Shown here: piece after piece, positions 1 to 12,131 of the stretch
Layout of the letters: each line of letters begins with the position of its first letter
Position numbering within the stretch: position 1 is the stretch's first letter
NCBI GenBank assembly: GCA_002104985.1
Contig: MCGO01000024.1
Span: 372,001 to 436,000, forward strand
Source: Rhizoclosmatium globosum
Lineage: Eukaryota; Chytridiomycota; Chytridiomycetes; Chytridiales; Chytriomycetaceae
Length of the DNA stretch: 64,000 nucleotides
Direction of reading: 5' to 3'
Notes under the pieces: generated by a model
Databases searched by the model: none
The model's input: the letters and a program-made list of their open reading frames with translations, nothing else
Told to the model about the DNA's origin: nothing
Made by a program: the position numbers and the translations under genes

Positions 1-992
1 TGAGCGCAATCACAATTGCTCCGACATTATTAATGTACATGAGTCCTGTTCCGGAAAGAAGGATGAAGGCTCCGAAAAGGAGCCAGGCGTCTCTTTGGGA
101 GAATAAGGAGGGTTCAGTTGGAGCCAATGGTGGAGGAGGTACGTCTAGAAGCTGAGATAATTCCGTATTTGGTGGTGGAAGGGCTTCCTCTCGTCGTCAG
201 AAGTGTCGTCGTCATTGACAGTCGATGCAGTAGACAACTCTCTCAGCGCCCGTCTCCTCAAGGCCGCGGAACAATCATGCAAATATCCGGCTCCAATAGT
301 AGTCACAGAGCCAGTGACAATACCCACAAATAACAGGAACCCAAAGATATCTACAGTTTGAGTTCCATCCGGTCCCATAACAATAAAGAATCGCTGAAGC
401 TGAGAAAACAGGAAGGCAGAGAGCCCAAACAAGCAACCGGAACTCCAACAGCGAATCCGTGTTCCCGCTGATCAAAGTTCTTGACGGTTGTCGCAAGTGC
501 GCTATTGAACACCCCTGAATTGCCCAACCCAACACAACCATATGCAAGACCGAGCGCCCAATCAGGAAACGAGGCAGATGAGTATCCCCATGCAAGAGAT
601 AGATAGCCTGTCAGCAGCAGGAGACCCTGTCAAAAAAAGGGAGGGTTGAGCTGTCAATATGAAACAACACCCATAACGATCCCGCCAATTTCCACACTTA
701 CGGCAACACGACAGAGCATCCGCCGGTCATGTGTATCGCTTAGACGGCCCCAACGGGTCCTGATAGATACTGTCCAAATCCACCGCAGGATGCGATTCCG
801 TTAAGAGCCGTTTGGGACAATCCCCGCTTCTGTTTCAGACCTTGGGCATAGGCTGAAAAGAGGTATAATGTACCAGCGCACGCCTTCAATGGAGTTAGTT
901 TACATGGCAGTGCGGTTCGATCACTCTTACCATGCATGCAGTGAGGCAGCAAAGGCAGTGTTACGCTTTCTCTTGGACAAGGACGCCACCAT
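1..992 (-). CDS. MFS transporter, nodulin-like/monocarboxylate type, partial and frame-broken
   Basis: The protein runs off the left edge. A proposed start at 992 leads to a first membrane segment containing GTLYLFSAYAQ, then LSQTALNGIAS and a GRLSD loop-2 MFS signature, another segment with VGLGNSGVFNSA, and at the edge GTGLMYINNVG. These are hallmarks of the fungal/plant nodulin-like MFS group, which includes yeast Mch1-type proteins. Two introns are visible, near 892-945 and 629-700. The reading frame must be restored by one base near 751, near 428 and near 190; at the first two, one extra T gives a clean GPVWGRLSD and CFGLSAF. It could be a pseudogene, but intact genes nearby show the same kind of break, so sequence error is more likely. 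Substrate cannot be told from sequence. Confidence 0.7.
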
Positions 993-1061
993 TATCGCAA
1001 ATTTGTGGAATCTCAATTGCGTCTTTCTCTTTCTTGGAACAAACACTCAAAAATGAATTCA

Positions 1062-3367
<2,306 letters not shown>

Positions 3368-3436
3368 TTTGTTTGATACGTGGAAGGGAACCGAAAAGCG
3401 AAAAATGGACAAATTAAATTATATACATTTTTTTTA

Positions 3437-4507
3437 TTAAATCTGGGCGAGAATATCCTTTGTGAAGGCATCAACTCGCTTTTTGTTCTCTGGATCCCAA
3501 GGAGTTTCATACGTACGTGACTGCTTCACAAGCTTCTCGACTTGTGCCTTGTCTCCCAGCTTTAATTGTGAGAGAATCACATAATCATAGCAACCCTCAA
3601 AGTGGCGGTTCATTTCGATGGCGCTACTTCCATATTCCACGGCGGTGGCAAAGTTTCCCCTGTGGTATTCCACTTTGCAAACCAAGCTCAGAAGGTCACG
3701 AATTTCCGCATTTGCATTCGGATCAATATACTGAAATGCGATCCTCAGTAATTCAAATGCTTCATCAAACTTGCCAAGAGCGATGCAGGCTTTTGCTGCC
3801 TTCTTTCTGACTGCAACAGAGACTCGATCAATACCATTTTCCGAACATATTTGCTTCGCAAGATCAATTGCTTCCTGATGCTTCAGTTCTAACAGCAGAA
3901 TATCGACTTTGAGTGAATTAGAAACGCGAGTTGTCGACAATGCTTCGATTTTTGCCAGTTCCTCTCGGGCCAACCGGCAGTAGAATTCCGTTCGTTCTCT
4001 TAGTTGATTGTAGCGAGGATCTTCAGGAGGAATTGGCAATCCAACACTTGATTCAAGTCTGTTTGCACGTTGCACCAACACGACAGCCTTCTCATAAATG
4101 AGCTGATACAGATTCTTCCCCATTTCATTACGGCACAAAGGACAAGGAATTTGCGCTGCCTTGATGTTCGGGTCCTCATCTCCAATCGTTTTGATGGGTA
4201 ACGATGCAAGGCATCCAGAGCAAAACATGTGGTTACATGGAAGAATTACAGGCGAAGAAACAGGATCCAAGCAAATTGCACATTCCTGGGCACTTTCTTG
4301 CTTTGCTTGTGTAAGAAGCGTATTTCTGAGATCGGCTTCATGCGATAAACTGATGAGACTCTCCTTTACAGCCAAACATATTGGCTTATGCTCCTTCCAA
4401 GCCTTCTTTTGGCAGTTCGCTGAGCAATAAAACGCAGATTTACAGCCAGTACAGCGCGAAAGAGACGATGACGGCCGATTGCAAAAGTCACATTGAAGGT
4501 CTGTCAT
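3437..4507 (-). CDS. MYND and RING zinc-finger protein with helical/TPR-like tail
   Basis: A single-exon protein of about 356 residues. Residues 5-41 form a MYND finger (CDFC..CTGCKSAFYC..C..HKPIC). A C3HC4 RING follows at about 77-130 (CAICLDPV..CNHMFCSGCL..CPLCRNE), which suggests an E3 ubiquitin ligase. The C-terminal 200 residues are helical with repeats that look like tetratricopeptides (ALGKFDEAFELLRIAF, YHRGNFATAVEYGSSAIEMN). An ATG 36 bases upstream (4543) is in frame, but MTDLQCDFC places the finger right at the N-terminus as in similar proteins. The gene is divergent from BUD20 and intact. Function beyond a likely ligase is not identified. Confidence 0.8.
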   Translation of the reverse strand: MTDLQCDFCNRPSSSLSRCTGCKSAFYCSANCQKKAWKEHKPICLAVKESLISLSHEADLRNTLLTQAKQESAQECAICLDPVSSPVILPCNHMFCSGCLASLPIKTIGDEDPNIKAAQIPCPLCRNEMGKNLYQLIYEKAVVLVQRANRLESSVGLPIPPEDPRYNQLRERTEFYCRLAREELAKIEALSTTRVSNSLKVDILLLELKHQEAIDLAKQICSENGIDRVSVAVRKKAAKACIALGKFDEAFELLRIAFQYIDPNANAEIRDLLSLVCKVEYHRGNFATAVEYGSSAIEMNRHFEGCYDYVILSQLKLGDKAQVEKLVKQSRTYETPWDPENKKRVDAFTKDILAQI

Positions 4508-4580
4508 TTCGCTCTTTCTTTTTTTCCATCTCCAAACAACCAACCACTTTCAACCAACCAACCACACCATCTGCCCAACA
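4508..4580. promoter_or_regulatory. Bidirectional promoter between MYND-RING gene and BUD20
   Basis: Only 73 bases separate the two divergent start codons. The stretch is pyrimidine/CCAACC-rich on the plus strand with no evident TATA box. It must carry both promoters and both 5' leaders. Confidence 0.6.
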
Positions 4581-5090
4581 TGACTCGCATGCGAAGAAAG
4601 AAGAACCCTCACAACATTAGAGATGTGAAACGAGCATCTCGTACCAGAGCAAGAACCAAGGACTTGGATCAGATTCAAACTGACATTGCGGCAAGAGTCG
4701 CTGCTGGTGTTGGAGACTTGGTGACTGGTGTACCACAGCCACCTCGGGAATTGGATCCTGATCTTCCTGGATTGGGACAGTTCTATTGCATTCACGTGAG
4801 TAACGCCAACTCTACATAAAATTGGATCTCATGTATTCTAACCATTATCCATCATTCCAAACGGTCTCCAGTGTGATAAATACTTTGTTACCCAACCTGC
4901 AATGGATGTACACCTCGCCTCAAAACCTCACAAAAAGAGAATCAAGGTGTTGAAGGAGCCAGCGTTTACACAAGCGGAAGCGGAAGCGGCTGTGGGTCTG
5001 AGGACAGATAATACGCGTGGAAAGAAATCATCTTCAGCAATGAATGTGGAAACTGTGCATGCTGGAATCTTTGCGGATTTGAATGCATAG
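4581..5090 (+). CDS. BUD20: C2H2 zinc-finger ribosome-biogenesis factor BUD20/ZNF593
   Basis: Two exons, 4581-4795 and 4872-5090, joined in phase 0 across a 76-nt intron (gtgagt..ctccag). The spliced protein starts with a basic arm (MTRMRRKKNP) and has a long-linker C2H2 finger reading FYCIHCDKYFV..MDVHLASKPHKKR, the signature of the BUD20/ZNF593/JAZ group. Family members are shuttling pre-60S export factors. The finger straddles the splice site, which supports the intron call. About 144 residues, close to family length. Confidence 0.9.
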
Positions 5091-5376
5091 TAACTTGTTT
5101 CAGTTCTTCTTTTTTCGGGGTTATGAAATACATATTTACAGAGTTTTGTTCTATAATTCTTGTCAGTAATGGATTTGTGACTCGGCCGTATTCCCAATCA
5201 GAAATCTTCCATTGTCCCACCTGGCACAAGAGCACTGTTCCTTCGCCATTCATCCTGCACCTGTCTTCAACCCACTATTGGCGCAAATATATATTGCTGA
5301 AGTATCAAAACCTTGTTTCATCTGTCATTGACCTGTCAAATCAAACGCGGATAAACCCCAACACACATAACCCACA

Positions 5377-8001
5377 ATGGACGAATCAGCTGCGAATACA
5401 GTCTCCACCGACTTAAAAGTCTCTACCACATCTTCAGTGGCACCACAGCCCCAAACACAATCCAACTCGAGAATTCCACGTAAAAACAGTAAAGCGGGAA
5501 GCACTGCCGTCGCTGGATCACAAGCTCCAGGAGGAAACCTCTCCATCGCCATCAACCAAAGCCGATCTTCTATTACAACAACCCCCGTCGCACAGTCCGC
5601 GACAGCGGCAGGAATCTTCAACTTCAACAGCGCAATCAGCGGCCCCTCAAGCGCATCCTTCAAACGAAGCCTTCCTTAACAGCGAGCCCCTTTCAGCATG
5701 TATTTGGGAATAGTCCGTTCAGTGATAACCCGGATCCGTCTCGGCTCGTTGACAATTCGCGAGCAAGTACGAAAGTTCCGGGGCCGATTGTACCTGTTAC
5801 ACCGACTGTTGGAATAACACAGCCTAGTTTCAGTGATGATGATGCGGAGGAGGCGAAAGTGTTGGAGCCTGTAGCGCCAAAGGCAGTTCTATTGAAGGAG
5901 TTGGGAAGGACGTTTGGACCTGAAGAAACAGCGATGAAATCTATTGAAGCAAGAGTGTATGAAAGACGGCTGATGATGGTTGAAGAAGGTTTGTTGTCTT
6001 TGTATGGTTGATTTGTGGGAGGGATCTCCTCTAATTTTTTTCTCTCTTTTTTCCCCCCTTCATCAACCCCAACCACAGTGGTTCATCGATTGAGAGACCC
6101 TGTTTCTGGAATTGAGCTGAAAGATAGATCTAAATTATTTCAAGTGTATAAAAATTCGTTTACAGGTGGGTGACTCGAATTTTATGCTTGCCCCAAAAAA
6201 TAACGCAATATTTTGCATAGGTACAATGCTGATTGACTGGCTGATTCCAAACTGCAATTTAATTGGTCGACCGGACGGAACTCGAATCGCTCAAACTCTC
6301 ATGGACTACTCATATATAATTTCAGTCGACATGGACTATAAGTTTAAAGAAGCTTCGCTCTTCATCTTCCAAACAAGTTTTTTGTGGCCTACAGTTCCAT
6401 GGAACAATCTTGGCCGAGATTACTTTATTTACCTCATCAAGCGAACCCAAAGAACTTCAAAACAGCAACAGCTAACTGTGACGGAGGAGCAAAGATTGGA
6501 AAGATTAATGCTCAAGTTCAAAAAGACTCGAGATGAGATTGCTCAGGCTGTGAAAGCTCAATCAGAGTAATTTGTTTTTCAGGCCTTCCTACATAACTAA
6601 TCCTAACGGTTTCAGATTCACGGAGAGCCTCTCAAAGAACGAAAAAAAGATATTTTACTTGCAAGAACACGCTTTTTGGAAGTACCAAAGACCATTACTT
6701 CAGACTGCAGTAAGTTCTGTGTTTTAGCTGTGTGCCTCACTCAACCACATTCAGAATACGCCTTCACCAACAATGAAAGATGATTCTACCATGCGTGTTC
6801 GAACTTTTGAAGAATATTTGGTTTGTTGATGAGTCGTAGAACCACAATTTACTTAAATAGTTATTAGGCTCAACTTTCAGACACTCAACTGCTGGCATAT
6901 GTGGAAAAGAAAGTATCGCAGTTACAAGCAGCCAACTATATGAAAAGAATACCGATTTCGACGGCCTCTAAATTGTACGTTTTGATCATAAGTACTTCGC
7001 CCACTGAATATTTAATAGTGTCATTGAGCGTGCAGTTGCATTCCAAATAATGGATCCTTTTGTTGAGCCATTAACTGATAACCCTTTTATATGCGATGAT
7101 CCGAAAATATGGGACACTGTAAAGTGAGTGTCTTTGAGAAATCTGATACCCCAACTTATGACTTTTGCCAAGAACACTTCCTTCTCCAAACGACATTAAA
7201 ATATGGAAACGAAACATTTCAGAGCTCCTAGGTGATCCCCTTGGCCTCAAATTCTTTTCAGAGTATCTTCGAAAAGAAGATGCGATCGATATTCTGGATT
7301 TATACGTCAAAATCAAAGCGCTCGACGATATATCCTCATACTCCGAATACCTCTCCGCAGCAACCTTAATATTCAACGAGTTCATTCCGATCGGGTCACC
7401 TCGTGAAGTGAATATCACATTTGGAATTCGATCACGGCTTGTCGCCACATTCACGATACTCAAGAGCCAAAGCGCAGAACAAACCGCGAAATTAGAGCTT
7501 CAAGCGTTAAATGGACAACTATCTCCAGAAGCTAAACTTGGGGCTGCGGATCTGCCTGTGGTGAACTTGTTTAGCGGGGCTGGAGTAGCTTCACCGTCGA
7601 CCATGAACTTGAGCAATGGGCCAACTGGAGGAAGTGGAGGAAATCCGTTGATTTCGATGGCGGATGTCACTGCAAGTTTTGCAGGTTTGGCAAGAATGGA
7701 GTGTGGATCGCGTGGACCTGCTGTCTTGGCACATCAATATCAGCAAATACAAGAAAGTAAAAAGACTGGGTTTGCGATTTCTCCGATTGATGAAAACAAG
7801 AAGATGGTGAGTATGGCTGGAGATGTTGCTACTTCTGCTGCTCTTACTCCTGAACGACTGTCGACTTGGCGATTACCCCACGATACATTTTCAGCGACAA
7901 GCCAGCATTTACTGACGATAATGGGTCGAGACTCGTTTGCAAAGTTCTGGACAAGCCCAGTCATTAAAGAAATTATGGACCAAATAGGCGTGAAGGAGTA
8001 A
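5377..8001 (+). CDS. R7-type RGS protein (DEP-DHEX-GGL-like-RGS) with an insert in the RGS domain
   Basis: A GTPase-activating protein for heterotrimeric G-alpha. About eight exons (5377-5989, 6079-6166, 6221-6566, 6616-6709, 6755 onwards, then smaller exons to a last exon from about 7175). After a Ser/Thr-rich N-terminus comes a DEP domain (VVHRLRDPVSGIELKDRS..TMLIDWLIPN), the R7-specific helical region (FQTSFLWPTVPW..YFIYLIKRTQ; EKKIFYLQEHAFWKYQRP), a GGL-like end (DPFVEPLTDNPF), and an RGS domain in two parts: WKRNISELLGDPLGLKFF..NEFIPIGSPREVNI, and DTFSATSQHLLTIMGRDSFAKFW. About 125 Gly/Ser/Ala-rich residues separate helices 6 and 7. One base appears missing near 5665, where the first exon changes frame. 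Confidence 0.85.
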
Positions 8002-8166
8002 ATTATGCGATTTATCATTTCTGTTTGTGGTTATCGAAGGATGAGGTCTGTTGGTTCAATAAATTGTCTTTATTACACAGCATGATGAAATTCCCCATTT
8101 CTTATTCGAGTTTTTCTGCAGATAGTAGATGATGAGCGGGAAATCATAAACAAGCGTGATATTCAA

Positions 8167-8948
8167 CTAACCTAGCACCTCAAGTCGTGCAAGAATAATG
8201 TTTTTGCTTGTTTCTTGAATTTCCCCAGCCAAAAAGCACTCATCTAAAATGGCATAGACCTGAAAATACAGCGAGTTACAGATGACTTCCAAACGTAGCT
8301 TAATTCTCTCACTTTGTAGAAATTGAAGACGAGATCCAGTTCGCAGACATTTTTGAAGAATGCATCCAGCACTTCGACAAAGAAATGAATTGCCTCCAAA
8401 TATGCGAGCTCATTATCGTTTGTATCAACGCAGAAACAAAAGAAGAGACCAGCATATCGTCGATAGATGATTTTGTAGTTTCGGTACTGATAGATAGATA
8501 TTACGGGTCAGGAATCATTCATTGGTCATAGTAACAGTGGATGGGAATGTGGAGAGACACCAATCCGATCTCGATAAATAACAGAGACATCGTTTGATGG
8601 AATACTGAGCTATATATTATGTGGCGCATCCGAGAGTCAAACAGAGTCGAGAGTGGCGGCCATCACTCAAGTTGCTACATGCACATGCCCGCCTGAGACT
8701 GTGTACCATTAGCAGCTCTCACCTCGATGAAATTCGATTGGTATCTGTATTAGTTGCAAGGACATCAGCCAAGACACGATGATAAGTGTAAGAGCGGGTA
8801 TCAAAACCAACTTTTGGTCTCTGCCCGCCACGAGCTTGTGCACCTCCATCTTGAGTTTGTTCTTTTCGTCGTCTTCGAAGGGAATGTACCATTTTGAAAG
8901 ACGGGTTTTGCCCTGTCTGTTTTGGACGAGGATGAATCGAATGGTCAT
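8167..8948 (-). CDS. AP2S1: AP-2 clathrin adaptor complex subunit sigma
   Basis: The small subunit of the endocytic AP-2 adaptor. Four exons: 8948-8812, a 22-nt exon 8744-8723, 8486-8313 and 8259-8167. The spliced protein begins [20 protein letters not shown], continues [20 protein letters not shown] and [13 protein letters not shown], and ends [10 protein letters not shown] plus a short tail. Every junction restores the family alignment. An upstream in-frame ATG at 8993 would overlap the divergent gene and add a poorly conserved leader. Length is about 141 residues, as in other eukaryotes. Confidence 0.94.
8723..8744 (-). other. AP2S1: 22-nt microexon of AP2S1
   Basis: Flanked by an ag acceptor (ctaatacag) and a gtgaga donor on the minus strand, this exon supplies only the residues YQSNFIE around the conserved NFVE position of sigma-2. 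Skipping it leaves the mRNA out of frame (22 is not a multiple of three). Confidence 0.85.
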
Positions 8949-8984
8949 TGGTTTCTTCTTCCAGTGTTTTTTACACCAAAACGC
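8949..8984. promoter_or_regulatory. 36-bp divergent start-codon gap, AP2S1/TOA1
   Basis: The two divergent ATGs are 36 bases apart, so at least one transcript must begin inside or very near the other gene's coding region, or leaders are extremely short. Confidence 0.55.
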
Positions 8985-10317
8985 ATGTCCCACACAACCG
9001 TCCCAACAGTGTGAGTGAGGGCCCCTTGATCGTCTGGGATCGCTAACACGGTCGCCTGCATAGATACACGTGGATTGTAGACGATGTTGTGACGAAGGTG
9101 CGGCCGCAGTTCCAGGCGATGGGACTGTCTGAGCAGACTCTGAGCGAGATTGAGAAGGTGCGTTGCTATTGTTTGTTTAACTTGTAGTGCTCGATTGCTC
9201 AAACTGACTGGAACTGACTCAATCGCAATCGCAGAAATGGATGGACAAGCTCAGAGCGTCAAAGTGCGCGTCCTTTGGCGTTCAACACGGCGCTCATCCT
9301 CTTCCTCAGCAACAGCTCCACCTTCAACAGCAACAACAACAGCAACAACAGCAACAACAACATAACAACGTCAACTACACAACCCAGAACTTGTTCCAAA
9401 ACCCTATGTATGCTCAGTCACAGCCTCAGATCCAGCAACAGCAGCAACAGCAGGCTTACCCACAGCAACCCCAATACTTCCCCCAGGACAACGATTTCTT
9501 GAACGCCAATCCCTACAGCATGCAACATCACCAACCCCAGCAACCCGCGACTGCCCAAAACTACTATGTTGGAATGAATGGACAAATGCAACTCCCCCCT
9601 CTCACCCAAATGCCTCAGATTCCTCAATATGCTCGATCAAACACAAACAACTGTAATGTCTTTTCTCACTATGTAAATTGACTAAAACAGTCACAGTGGG
9701 AGGCTATCAGCTGCCTCAAAATGATGGAAGTGCCGATGACGTGCTCACACCACCAACAAATGCTCATGACGGATCACGAAATGAAATCGATAGCGAAATC
9801 AGCATCAGTCATAGGGCTCGTATTGAAGAAATCGACGCGTTGTTGATTCCTATTCTTGAACGAAACAAAAATCATGAGATGGAAGAAGTTGGATCGAATG
9901 CTCCGCATATGGATCTTGCAAACGCCAAGGAAATTACAGATACTACTGAAAAGAGACGTGTTCTTCAACGTGTGTTTAAGGGTAAACGAGTGTTGGGTCA
10001 AAATGATGGAGAAGACGATGAAGACGACGACGATGAAGTGAGTTCCTGGATTTCGTGTTCAGTTTGCGCGACATCCCTTGCTAAACAGACTCTTTTCATT
10101 ATAGGAAGATGACGAAAACAATCGATTGGGTAGTGATTTAGATTCGAAGGACGATGAATCTGAAGATGAGCCTGACTTCAACAACTTGATTCTATGCCAA
10201 TACGAAAAGGTCAATCGAACCAAAAACAAGTGGAAGTGCGTTTTCAAAGATGGAATTGTGCATGTGCATGGGAAAGATTATTTATTCCACAAGGGAACCG
10301 CTGACTTTGAATGGTAG
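8985..10317 (+). CDS. TOA1: TFIIA large (alpha/beta) subunit
   Basis: A general RNA polymerase II factor that stabilises TBP on TATA DNA. Exons 8985-9010, 9064-9157, 9235-9652, 9691-10037 and 10105-10317. The N-terminal four-helix part reads [34 protein letters not shown] Gln-rich linker (9306-9560) and an Asp/Glu-rich segment follow. The C-terminal beta-barrel reads [38 protein letters not shown], the TFIIA-beta signature with its terminal Trp. Reading frame is intact. Poly-Gln comes from a CAA/CAG run. Confidence 0.94.
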
Positions 10318-10371
10318 TCGTTGGAGTGCTTCTTATATCTTGTATTTAGCCTTTTGGTCAATAATGAAGAC

Positions 10372-11915
10372 TCATTTCTCTTTTGCAATATCCACCAACT
10401 CATCCAAAATCTTTTGTTGTTTTTCATACAGACTCAAGTTGTATTCCAACGAGGACAAGTGCATGAAATAACCTGAAAGCAACTCCTTGGTCCTAGCCAA
10501 TGTGTCAATAATTCTCAAATTAAACCTGTACTCAAACCTTTGAGGAAGCCCTGCACTGTAGTAATTTTCAATACCCAGCAACTCTTCAACAATTCCTTCT
10601 TTCAGAAGCTCATCCTCCATTTTCCCAATTGTGGTTGATTCCCGATGAACATTTGCGCCTTTACTCTTTCGTAGCGCTTGTTCAAATGAGTCGACTGATC
10701 CAACTTCTCCAATATTTCGCTGCGTTTTTGCTTGTCGCTTGATGTTGATTAACTTTCTTGCAGTTTGAAGGTTGTTCACGATAACAGCAATGAACAAACT
10801 GTTTGAGATGTTCAAGTCAGTTTCGTAAGCAAAGTGCACACAAGCCACTCACTTTAAAAACACAAATGTTTCCAGAACAATAACAAAGACGACAAAGTAT
10901 TGTATCGTTTTGCTCTTTTCGCGGTTTTCGTTCACTATATTTGACCACTTGTCCAATGTCATAAGTTGAAAGAGTCGGAATAATGCAGTAGAAATAAATC
11001 CAAATCTTCGAGGATCTACGTCACGATATGTGGCAGTAGCGAATACAGCCAGAATATCTGTACAAGAAATCAGGCTTACAGTATTCCCGAATATCTTAGA
11101 TGGCTTACACAATGAGACGAGCGACAATGCCGCAATATTAAACATGGCGGGTATAGACTTGAAACTATGGTGATGATAATTTGCAACGATCGCAACATGC
11201 TGATGGTTCGTAAAGCTCTCAAACTTCGTACAGCTCTCACGGCTCTAAATAACCGCAGCACACGAAATATTTCCGTGTTGAAGTTCGCTAAGCTCGCAAA
11301 ATAATACGGTGTAAGCCATGTAAATATAGATATGGCAACGATTGCGAAATCTATATGATGTTAAAGCTTTAGACAACATTGAGATAGGGCTGTACCAAAG
11401 ACATTCCAGGTTGACTTGAAGTAATAGAGTCTCCAAGCAAATAGCTTCAGAGCACACTCGGCCATATCTGCTCATGTTAGAGGTGCAGTAGTGTGAATAA
11501 ACACCCACATATTCCAAGGCAAGCAGAATCCAAAATTGAAATCCACCAAGCTAATAAAAAACCATCAGTTTGATGATATTGTCTCGTGAATGCATACAGT
11601 AAGCGTGATTGAAGGAAGAAACAGTTTCGAGAGCAAGAATTACGGTGTTCAACAGAATCACCAGCAAGATGAATGACGAGAAGTAGTTTGATTGAGTAAC
11701 TTCGAATAATCTTCCGCGAATCCAGGATCCTCCATACACTTGATCCAACAGTTGTTCGTCGTCCGTGCTGGGTTTTTGGTTGAGTTTGTTGCTCCACTTT
11801 GAATTGGTCACCTTTGCATGGACATATCCGATTCATAAGCAGACATAGTAGCGAACAAACTGGAGCGAGACAGGTCTTGCGACGTCTTGCCAAAAGTGGT
11901 TGAGGATCCTTCCAT
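10372..11915 (-). CDS. CatSper-like single-domain voltage-gated calcium channel subunit
   Basis: One six-helix channel repeat. S1 reads SSFILLVILLNTVILALE; S2-S3 includes ECALKLFAWRLYYFKSTW; S4 has regularly spaced arginines (VLRLFRAVRAVRSLRALRT) followed by ISMLRSLQIIITIVSS; the pore has RLFQLMTLDKWSNI. The T-x-D-x-W selectivity motif is typical of CatSper subunits. S6 reaches NLFIAVIVNN and leads into a charged cytoplasmic tail of about 130 residues with predicted coiled coil. Several 45-60 nt introns are visible. One base seems missing near 11812, between MSMQ and VTNSKW. CatSper channels are tetramers of different subunits in animal sperm flagella; which subunit this resembles most I cannot say. 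Confidence 0.78.
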
Positions 11916-12131
11916 GGTAGGTTGAAGTTTTGACAGGCAATTAAACTTTCAACTAAAACAGATTTATTCTCTAAGAAAAATAGATGGTTCATATTACATT
12001 CCTGCCATGCCAAAAGTTTGACAAACAGGTATATCGGTCGAAGAATTATACGAGGCACCTTGTGTGATCATGTGTTCCACGCACTAAGAATACCGTAAGA
12101 TTCAAGGTAAACGAAAGTTGAATACTTACAG

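Noticed and set aside
900..930. GGTTCGATCAC as a tRNA B box
   Set aside because: No A box or cloverleaf could be drawn upstream. No tRNA gene is supported anywhere in the window.
1..992. MFS gene as a genuine pseudogene
   Set aside because: Three frame breaks would suggest decay, but the same one-base losses occur in essential genes nearby, so error is the simpler cause. Not excluded.
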